Assembly (NCBI GenBank): GCA_947630055.1
Contig: CANRGA010000008.1
Coordinates: forward strand, 1-38,379
Source of the DNA: an uncultured Bacilli bacterium
Lineage (GTDB): Bacteria > Bacillota_I > Bacilli_A > RF39 > UBA660
DNA: 38,379 nucleotides
Reading direction: 5' to 3'
Below the pieces are notes generated by a model. That model searched no databases. It was not told the origin of the DNA and saw only the letters and a program-made list of their open reading frames with translations. The translations under genes were made by a program, and so were the position numbers. Each line of letters starts with the position of its first letter. Within the stretch, counting starts at the first letter, position 1. Shown here piece by piece: positions 32,837 to 38,379 of the stretch.

Positions 32837-34093
32837 ATGGAGTCAAGTAAACGGCATATTTTATGTATTGATTTAAAAAGTTTTTTTGCATCTTGTGAAT
32901 GTGCAGAAATGGGGAAAGATCCTTTTACCTATCCTTTAGTAGTAGCTAATCCAAAGCAAGGAGATGGTGCAATTACTTTAGCGGTTACTCCCTACTTAAA
33001 GAAGCAAGGTGTTAAATCAAGAGGTAGATTATATGAAATAGATAAAAATATTAAATATTATATTGCGAAACCAAGAATGAATTTATATATTGCCAAAAGT
33101 AAAGAAGTTATTGGCATTTATTTAGATTTTGTTAGTGATGAAGACTTACTAGTATACTCAATTGATGAATGTTTTTTAGATGTAACTAATTATTTAAAAA
33201 TGTATAAAATGAGTGATGAAGACCTTGCTATAAAAATATTAACTACTATTTATGAAAAAACGAAACTTACTGCTACTTGTGGCATTGGTCCTAATATGTT
33301 ACTTGCTAAAATTGCAATGGATATTGAGGCAAAACATAATAAAAATAATATTGCCAAATGGACTTATGATGATGTAAAGAAGAAATTATGGCCTATCTCT
33401 CCCCTTTCCAAAATGTGGGGAATAGGTGTGCGTATGGAAAGAAATTTAAATAAATTAGGTATTTATAAAATAGAAGATTTAGCTAATTTTGATCAAAACA
33501 TTTTAAAAGAAAAATTTGGCATAATGGGCCTCGAACTTTGGCACCATGCAAATGGTCTTGATGAAAGCAAAATATCAGATTTTAAAAAGATAGCCAAAAT
33601 GGAATCATTTAGTCATTCTCAAGTGTTATTTAAAGATTATAATGAAAATAATATTAAGATAATAATTGCCGAAATGGTTGATGTTTTAACAACAAGATTA
33701 AGACGTCATAATAAAATGGCCAAAAATATTGGTCTAGGTATTGGTTATTCCAAAGAAATAAATGATGGCTTTTATCATAATATAAAACTTGATACTGCTA
33801 CTGACTCTGCTTCTGAGATTATCAATTGTTGTTTATTAATTTTTGATAAATTTTATGAAAATTTACCGATTCGCAAAGTTACTATTTGTTGTGGTAATTT
33901 AGAAAAACGAGAAAATAAACAGCTTAGTTTATTTAAAGATAAAGATAATGAAAAAAATAATGATAGCATTAATAATATTGTTGATGATATTAAAGATAAA
34001 TATGGTAAAAATAGTATTTTAAAAGCAAGTAATTTATTATCAGATTCAACTGCTAAAGAAAGAAATTTAAAAACGGGAGGTCACTATTCATGA
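32837..34093 (+). CDS. Y-family (UvrX/YqjW-type) translesion DNA polymerase
   Basis: 418 residues from ATG 32837. The in-frame ATG at 32786 precedes the promoter -10 and cannot be used. Palm motif LCIDLKSFFASCEC has the first catalytic Asp, and VYSIDECFLDVT (about 110-121) holds the SxDE metal pair. A helix-hairpin-helix thumb (MWGIGVRMERNLNKLGI, about 195-211) and little-finger domain follow. The C-terminal QLSLF (about 372-376) resembles a beta-clamp binding peptide. It overlaps yolD by 4 bp (ATGA), as UvrX-type polymerases do in Bacillus. Confidence 0.92.
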   Translation: MESSKRHILCIDLKSFFASCECAEMGKDPFTYPLVVANPKQGDGAITLAVTPYLKKQGVKSRGRLYEIDKNIKYYIAKPRMNLYIAKSKEVIGIYLDFVSDEDLLVYSIDECFLDVTNYLKMYKMSDEDLAIKILTTIYEKTKLTATCGIGPNMLLAKIAMDIEAKHNKNNIAKWTYDDVKKKLWPISPLSKMWGIGVRMERNLNKLGIYKIEDLANFDQNILKEKFGIMGLELWHHANGLDESKISDFKKIAKMESFSHSQVLFKDYNENNIKIIIAEMVDVLTTRLRRHNKMAKNIGLGIGYSKEINDGFYHNIKLDTATDSASEIINCCLLIFDKFYENLPIRKVTICCGNLEKRENKQLSLFKDKDNEKNNDSINNIVDDIKDKYGKNSILKASNLLSDSTAKERNLKTGGHYS

Positions 34094-34413
34094 AAGATAA
34101 TTATGATCGTGGAATTATTAAATGGCAACCTTTTAATTCCTGTTTTAATGCTGGAGTAATTATTCAAGATATAAATAAGGCTAAAAATAAAAAGAGTTGT
34201 CCTATTCTTTCCGAAGATCAATTAGAAAATATTGAAGATACGATTAAAGATGCCTATATTTTAAAACAAGATGTCGATATTAAATATTATTATGATGGTA
34301 ATATTATAGAAAGATTAGGAAAAATAAATTATTTAGATATGCAAAACAAAAATATATGTTTAAGTAATAAAATTATTTATTTTAAACAAATATTAAAAAT
34401 AACTATATTATAA
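34090..34413 (+). CDS. YolD-like protein
   Basis: 107 residues. DRGIIKWQPF near the N-terminus and the C-terminal beta pattern (YYYDGNIIERLGKINYLD) fit the YolD family, which is routinely encoded just after UvrX/YqjW-type polymerases and proposed to act as an accessory (UmuD-like) factor in SOS mutagenesis. ATGA overlap with the polymerase gene indicates coupling. No catalytic residues known. Confidence 0.85.
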   Translation: MKDNYDRGIIKWQPFNSCFNAGVIIQDINKAKNKKSCPILSEDQLENIEDTIKDAYILKQDVDIKYYYDGNIIERLGKINYLDMQNKNICLSNKIIYFKQILKITIL

Positions 34414-34424
34414 AAATATAATTA

Positions 34425-35150
34425 TTAAAATTCACCTTTATCTAAAATATTATTAATATCATTAATAAAATTATTTTCAACTATATATAACATTTTATTT
34501 AAATAAAATTCAGTTGTATGATAATTTTTAGTAAAATCAAAAGAATATTTATCATTTATTTCATAAGCTATATCTAAAAAATCTTGACTGGCTAGAGCAT
34601 CATACCAAGATACTACTGGTAAGGGAATTAAATTACCTTGCTCATCATATTTTTCAGCTAATTTTAATTGTTTCTTATTTAAAATATTTATAACCTTATA
34701 AAATAAATCTTCATCTTTTTTACCGAGTTTCAATGATACATCAATTAAATCTTCATTAATTAATGATTTATTTAAAGTATGTTTTGTAATTTTATTTAAA
34801 GCATTTGTTTCGACTAGTTCACCATTAATAAAAATGGCAGTATGTAAAATAATTAAGCCTTGTTCTTCTAAAATTTCAAATAAATTTAATACCTTTTCTT
34901 TAAATTTAGGAAACTCTTTCCAAGTCACTTTGTCCATATTATATTGTAAATTTAATTGGCTCATACATATATTAGTCATTGTTTTATTATTTATCGCTGT
35001 AATGACTGGTGCAAGTAAATTATCAGTTACATTAAAAACATCATATTTATCATATTCTGACTTAAAAAAATTTTGCAAAACTTCTAATAGTTCTTGATGA
35101 TTTTTAAATATATTAAACCAAAATGTTATACTAAAACAATTTATTTTCAT
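34425..35150 (-). CDS. Unknown cytosolic protein
   Basis: 241 residues, no signal peptide or membrane helix. It begins MKINCFSITFWFN and has a mixed alpha/beta composition with an aromatic-rich C-terminal half (PVVSWYDALASQD, about 178-190). Its layout loosely recalls the TIGR04255 family found beside defence and stress genes, but I cannot confirm this. A good site AAAGGATTATA precedes the ATG. A terminator for the next gene upstream lies 20 bp away. It converges on yolD. Confidence 0.55.
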   Translation of the reverse strand: MKINCFSITFWFNIFKNHQELLEVLQNFFKSEYDKYDVFNVTDNLLAPVITAINNKTMTNICMSQLNLQYNMDKVTWKEFPKFKEKVLNLFEILEEQGLIILHTAIFINGELVETNALNKITKHTLNKSLINEDLIDVSLKLGKKDEDLFYKVINILNKKQLKLAEKYDEQGNLIPLPVVSWYDALASQDFLDIAYEINDKYSFDFTKNYHTTEFYLNKMLYIVENNFINDINNILDKGEF

Positions 35151-35167
35151 TATAATCCTTTCATTTT

Positions 35168-35194
35168 AAAAAAATAGCATATAGCTATTTTTAA
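35168..35194 (-). terminator. Terminator after the small anchored protein gene
   Basis: AAAATAGC and GCTATTTT arms around ATATA, with A residues at left giving U on the minus strand. It overlaps the stop codon. Confidence 0.75.
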
Positions 35195-35781
35195 ATACTC
35201 ATTTCAAATGTATTTAACATATAATCAACTCGAGCTTTAATACTTTCTTCATATTTGTTAGTATTTGGACTCTTTATTGTTAACTTATATGTATTTCCCC
35301 TTAAAGAAATATAATTTTCTTCAGTAAAATCATCAATCTCTAAAGTACACTTGCTATATTCATTATCATTATCTTCCACAATGCAACCATTAGGCAATGT
35401 AGATTTTTCAACAATAACTATTACTTTTTCAGCATCTTTATATTTATAAAAATCTTGATGATGATATTTAAAAACAGTAAAATTATTAACATCATAACGC
35501 ATATTGTAATTTAAATCACTAACATATTTTTGGGTTGTTATTAAAGTATCTTTTCCATCTATATTAATATACTCTACTTTTTTATCAGTTGACATATTGA
35601 TTTTTATATCATTATGCTCTATAAAGAAATAATTCATCAGGTATAATATACTTATGCAAAATATTATTACACCAAGAACTACTAAAACTTTCATAATGAT
35701 TATATTTCTTGAAGCTTTATGATTAGTATTTTTTTTATAAGTATTATTTGATTTAGTATTTTTACTTTTATTATTTGCCAT
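35191..35781 (-). CDS. Unknown membrane-anchored protein
   Basis: 196 residues. A polar N-terminus rich in Asn/Lys/Ser (1-29) precedes a single membrane helix (about 31-52). The remaining portion is predicted outside, beta-rich, with a Cys pair (about 133 and 144) that may form a disulfide. The start is ATG at 35781 (a TTG directly before it is less likely). No family recognised. Own promoter region (35785-35900) and terminator make it monocistronic. Confidence 0.6.
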   Translation of the reverse strand: MANNKSKNTKSNNTYKKNTNHKASRNIIIMKVLVVLGVIIFCISILYLMNYFFIEHNDIKINMSTDKKVEYINIDGKDTLITTQKYVSDLNYNMRYDVNNFTVFKYHHQDFYKYKDAEKVIVIVEKSTLPNGCIVEDNDNEYSKCTLEIDDFTEENYISLRGNTYKLTIKSPNTNKYEESIKARVDYMLNTFEMSI

Positions 35782-35910
35782 CAAATATCACTACCTTTAA
35801 TTAAATAATACTACGCATTTTTAAATTCAGCAATAAGAATTATTATTACAATGTCAAATAAATATAAACACTAATTTTAGTATTACCTATAGTTAATTAT
35901 ATATGCAAAA

Positions 35911-36807
35911 TTAATTTTTATTTGATTTAGTAGTTAACTGTTTTTTATGATATATTCTATATATAATCAATGTTATAATCATTAATACAAGGACACTCAA
36001 AGAAAGTATTAAACTAAAGTTTATTGTTTTACTAAAAATATTATAAATATAATTATAATCTAATTTAAATAAAACGTTATTAATAATCATCAAAGCAATC
36101 GTTACAATACTTGTTAAAATAGAAGAAATTAATATAGTAATAGCATTCCATTTAATCCATTTAGCTTTTTTGTATCGTAATGCTAAAATTCCTAATATAG
36201 ATATAACCATAATTAAGATGACATAAATCAATAATTCATTGCTTAAAATAAAACGAATTGTATTTAATGCTTTAGTTTCTTCGGCGCTTAAAGTATCTTC
36301 AATAACTTTAGTATCAGGCATATAATCTTGTAAATCGTCAACTTCTTTTTTTACCACATTCAAAACATTTTCGCGTTCTTTTTTACTAAACTTATAATAA
36401 CCACTATCATCTATATCATCCATTGCATTGCTTACCAATTCTTCAATATTTTCAGTTGCAATTAATTTTTGATTTTTTCCAGTTATTACATAATCAACAA
36501 TATTTCCAGTAACACCACCGATTAAATTTTTCACTTCTTTGGAATCCATAATTTTAACAACTACTTCATCATCAATGCCAAATTCTCTCGTTTCTTCAAA
36601 TATTGGCTCAAAAACTTCATTAACTGCTGATTTGAAATTTTCATCTTCAGAAACCATTTTCTCGATTTCCAAACTACTAATCATATCTTTAACAATATTT
36701 TTATTGATAGTATATTTGATTGGAATAAGTAATAATAAAACTATTGTTGATCCAAATAAAACTATTGTTAAAATTGTTAAAGCTGAACCTTTTAAAAATT
36801 TTTTCAT
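35911..36807 (-). CDS. Unknown membrane protein with long extracytoplasmic loop
   Basis: 298 residues from ATG 36807, which has AAGGATG about 8 bases upstream (an earlier in-frame ATG at 36828 precedes that site). One N-terminal helix (about 7-30) is followed by about 150 residues of acidic, helical extracytoplasmic domain, then three C-terminal helices (about 190-210, 223-245, 262-283) and a basic tail. The arrangement is common in uncharacterised envelope proteins of gut Bacilli. No motif recognised. Confidence 0.6.
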   Translation of the reverse strand: MKKFLKGSALTILTIVLFGSTIVLLLLIPIKYTINKNIVKDMISSLEIEKMVSEDENFKSAVNEVFEPIFEETREFGIDDEVVVKIMDSKEVKNLIGGVTGNIVDYVITGKNQKLIATENIEELVSNAMDDIDDSGYYKFSKKERENVLNVVKKEVDDLQDYMPDTKVIEDTLSAEETKALNTIRFILSNELLIYVILIMVISILGILALRYKKAKWIKWNAITILISSILTSIVTIALMIINNVLFKLDYNYIYNIFSKTINFSLILSLSVLVLMIITLIIYRIYHKKQLTTKSNKN

Positions 36808-36880
36808 TATATTCACATCCTTAATCATAGTATATCATAATAAAAAAATGTGACAACCATATTTTGAAAATTGAAGAAAA

Positions 36881-36957
36881 ATGCTACATAAATGCTACGT
36901 AAAAAAATTTACAATCATAGTGTCATCATTAAAACAGTACCTAAATAGTACCTAAAA
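36881..36957. repeat. Tandem short direct repeats next to tRNA-Ala (possible integrase arm sites)
   Basis: Two pairs of direct repeats stand within 80 bp: AAATGCTAC(A/G)TAA at about 36880-36902 and AGTACCTAAA at about 36938-36957. They lie on the 3' side of the tRNA gene. Paired repeats of this size beside a tRNA 3' end are typical of arm-type sites of tyrosine recombinases. No integrase gene is present, so a remnant attachment site is the most that can be said. Confidence 0.35.
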
Positions 36958-36961
36958 AAGC

Positions 36962-36986
36962 AAAAAAACTCGATAATATCGAGTTT
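36962..36986 (-). terminator. Terminator after tRNA-Ala
   Basis: AAACTCGAT and ATCGAGTTT arms around AAT/ATT. A7 on the plus strand gives the U tract on the minus strand. Confidence 0.85.
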
Positions 36987-36997
36987 AAGAGTCACTT

Positions 36998-37074
36998 TGG
37001 TGGAGGATATGGGATTCGAACCCGTGACCCTCTGCGTGCAGGGCAGATGCTCTAGCCAGCTGAGCTAATCCCCC
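36998..37074 (-). tRNA. tRNA-Ala(UGC)
   Basis: 77 nt including an encoded 3' CCA. Acceptor GGGGGAT pairs with ATCCTCC with one G-U. The D arm is AGCTCAGCTGG-type, the anticodon loop CCTGCAC gives UGC, and the T loop is TTCGAAT. One C-A mismatch in the T stem (ACGGG against CCCAT) is unusual but isolated. A promoter lies upstream and a terminator downstream, so it is a single-gene unit. Confidence 0.95.
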
Positions 37075-37087
37075 AAAGAACATGATT

Positions 37088-37116
37088 ATCTTACCATATT
37101 AATTTTAGATAATCAA
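37088..37116 (-). promoter_or_regulatory. tRNA-Ala promoter
   Basis: TTGATT (37111-37116), 17-bp spacer, TAAGAT (37088-37093) on the minus strand, 14 bases before the mature 5' end. The IS481-like element starts 29 bp upstream of the -35. Confidence 0.65.
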
Positions 37117-37144
37117 TACTTTTTAAAAGTTTTTCTTATTTTTT

Positions 37145-37161
37145 GTGTAGGTTTGTCAAAC
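37145..37161 (+). repeat. Left terminal inverted repeat of the IS
   Basis: 17 bp, exactly complementary to 38167-38183. Contains the short palindrome GTTTG-T-CAAAC. Confidence 0.85.
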
Positions 37162-37195
37162 AAAAGTGACAGAGACACGACAAACCAACTATAGA

Positions 37196-38128
37196 TTATT
37201 TTAACAAGTTAAAATAATCACGAAGCTTTTCATTGGGAGATTTCCAATTAAGAGGTTGCATAGGAAAATTATTATATTCTCTTAAATAAAGTTGCAACTG
37301 CTTATTGGCATCTTCCAATGAATAAAAGCGATGGCAATTATAAAACCGTTCATTATCCTTTCGATGACTTCGTTCAACTTTACCATTGTGTTTTGGTGTA
37401 TAAGGTTTGATCAAGTCATGATGGATATGATTCTTAATAAGGCCATGTTCAAATATTGTCTTGTCATTTGGATCTATAGATTTCAATCTTTTAGTGAATT
37501 CTAATCCGTTGTCAGTTCTTACAGTATAAATTTTAAAGGGAAATCTTTTTATTACTTCTAATAAAAATTTATAGGAAGTATAAGTAGATTTCTCACCATA
37601 TATCTGTAAGTACCTGACGCGGGAGAATTCATCTATGGCTGTGTATTGATATAATTTGAACTGGCCAACTATACATTTTGATGGAACGGTTTTAACATCT
37701 ATCTGGACTCGTTCACCTGGGAAGGTCATCTGAATATAAGGTTTAGTTTTCTTTTTCTTTCGTTTCTTAGGGGTTACAAACTTTAAATTTAATTTTCTAA
37801 GTTGATGATATAAACTTGAAACTGTTCTAGTATAACCGCGTTGTTTCAGTTTAACCCAGAGAACAACTAAACCTGTATTTTGATTTTTCGCAAACATATC
37901 TTTAATAAGTTTTAATTCATCTTGAGTATGTTGGCGAGGATGACTTTTAGGTTTTCTACTTAAATTTGCGAGAGAACGAGTTGAGCCATCATATCTTTTC
38001 ATCCAACGATAGATGTATTGCCTATTCGTGTTGTAAACACGAGAAGCTTTTGTTACGCCGTGTTTATCGGCGTATTTGATGAGAGACTCTCGGTATCTCA
38101 TCTGCTGAGTAATTTTTGGTTTACTCAT
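37196..38128 (-). CDS. IS481-family DDE transposase
   Basis: 310 residues. N-terminal helix-turn-helix (KYADKHGVTKASRVYNTNRQ, about 18-37) for end recognition, then an rve integrase core with the DDE triad: Asp in VQIDVK (about 149), Asp in VRTDNG (about 207) and Glu in GKVERSH (about 254). The frame is intact and has AAAGGAGGAT about 9 bases before ATG, so it may be active. Single-frame organisation distinguishes it from IS3. Confidence 0.92.
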   Translation of the reverse strand: MSKPKITQQMRYRESLIKYADKHGVTKASRVYNTNRQYIYRWMKRYDGSTRSLANLSRKPKSHPRQHTQDELKLIKDMFAKNQNTGLVVLWVKLKQRGYTRTVSSLYHQLRKLNLKFVTPKKRKKKKTKPYIQMTFPGERVQIDVKTVPSKCIVGQFKLYQYTAIDEFSRVRYLQIYGEKSTYTSYKFLLEVIKRFPFKIYTVRTDNGLEFTKRLKSIDPNDKTIFEHGLIKNHIHHDLIKPYTPKHNGKVERSHRKDNERFYNCHRFYSLEDANKQLQLYLREYNNFPMQPLNWKSPNEKLRDYFNLLK

Positions 38129-38166
38129 CTAGGTTTATCCTCCTTTCCAAAAATTTAGTTGGATTG

Positions 38167-38183
38167 GTTTGACAAACCTACAC
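38167..38183 (-). repeat. Right terminal inverted repeat of the IS
   Basis: 17 bp, exact inverted copy of 37145-37161. Confidence 0.85.
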
Positions 38184-38232
38184 TGTGCAATTAAAACCAT
38201 CTTTGATTAAAGCTTATGCCGAGAAAACATTA

Positions 38233-38347
38233 AAATTTTAGGGATAATGTGATAGACTTTTTTGTCTGAGACTGACGTAGCTATGCTACTTATTGCTCAT
38301 TCTCAGTCTTATCATCACATTATCGGTTCCTGAAATTTTGATGGCAA
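38233..38347. repeat. Long imperfect inverted repeat flanking the IS
   Basis: GATAATGTGAT (about 38244-38254) pairs with ATCACATTATC (about 38314-38325). Inner AGACTG/CAGTCT and outer AAAATTTT/AAATTTTG segments extend the symmetry over about 110 bp, with a GTAGC-TAT-GCTAC palindrome near the centre. Just before it, on the plus strand, a frame ending LIKAYAEKTLKF-stop (38185-38241) might be the truncated 3' end of a gene cut by the IS. Element class unknown. Confidence 0.4.
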
Positions 38348-38379
38348 ATTGGAATAACTGTCACATTTCTATTTTAATT

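Larger units (their letters stand above)
37145..38183 (-). mobile_element. IS481-like insertion sequence
   Basis: About 1,039 bp bounded by 17-bp perfect inverted repeats (37145-37161 and 38167-38183), which contain GTAGGTTTGTCAAAC and have TGT...ACA ends. It encodes a single-frame DDE transposase. No target-site duplication is apparent in the flanks, suggesting decay or deletion after insertion. Confidence 0.85.

Noticed and set aside
37145-38183. Target-site duplication of the IS
   Set aside because: No matching direct repeat of 4-15 bp is visible in the bases flanking the two inverted repeats.
1-38379. CRISPR array, rRNA genes, prophage
   Set aside because: No regularly spaced repeats, no rRNA-like segments and no phage structural genes were seen.
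1-38379. Mycoplasma-type code (TGA as Trp)
   Set aside because: Genes such as the DUF368 transporter end at TGA, and Trp is encoded by TGG in conserved proteins (for example SigA WWIRQ).

Overview
The window is AT-rich Bacilli-type (Firmicutes) chromosome using the standard code (TGA as stop, TGG as Trp). Several gene orders match Bacillus: dnaG-sigA-trmK, infC-rpmI-rplT, and ftsA-ftsZ-spoIIGA-sigE-sigG-ylmC-lspA-rluD. SpoIIGA, pro-sigma E, sigma G, SpoIVB, a SpoIIM-like protein and YlmC point to an endospore former. The small proteins, T2S/T4P-like genes, Rnf-like genes and surface proteins suggest an uncultured gut Bacilli lineage (RF39/RFN20/Erysipelotrichia-like). That placement is inference.

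Layout. 1-6170: P-loop ATPase, SpoIIM-like protein, prepilin peptidase with a PulF-like platform protein, and a large anchored surface protein. 6147-12652: dnaG-sigA-trmK operon, an unknown membrane protein, a hairpin-rich intergenic element, and a degenerate RnfC/RnfD pair. 12799-17927: coiled-coil protein, GspE/PilB-like ATPase, a second surface protein with an FGE/C-type-lectin-like C-terminus, SpoIVB and a DUF218 protein. 18003-22732: DUF368 (PopT-type) transporter, unsecreted M23 lysin-like protein, rhomboid protease, RluD, LspA, YlmC. 22758-27732: sigG, an odd sense/antisense intergenic transcript, sigE, spoIIGA, ftsZ, ftsA. 27815-29300: L20, L35 and IF3 with an attenuated leader. 29362-34413: DUF7666-like protein, T-box-controlled MBL hydrolase + thrS, yidD, SOS-type Y-family polymerase + YolD. 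34425-38379: three unknown proteins, tRNA-Ala(UGC) with tandem short repeats beside it, and an IS481-like element flanked by a long imperfect inverted repeat.

The most notable system is a repeated promoter cassette of about 80 bp, present three times at about 95% identity (left edge, 5731-5811, 16162-16257). Each copy has TTGACT, a spacer containing exactly eight G, TATAAT, a leader, and a GAGG ribosome binding site leading straight into an ATG. Two copies drive the two large surface proteins. The third points out of the left edge toward a gene starting just outside. The G tract lies inside the -35/-10 spacer (16 bp with G8, 17 bp with G9), as expected of slipped-strand phase-variable promoters. 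With terminators placed around them, these look like interchangeable monocistronic surface-antigen cassettes.

Other points of interest are a type I toxin-like mRNA between sigE and sigG, a 97-nt orphan stem-loop at 10507-10601, an MBL hydrolase inside the thrS T-box operon, ThrS without a TGS domain, L20 fused to a Rho-N/SAP-like tail, and possible leaderless yidD and lspA mRNAs.
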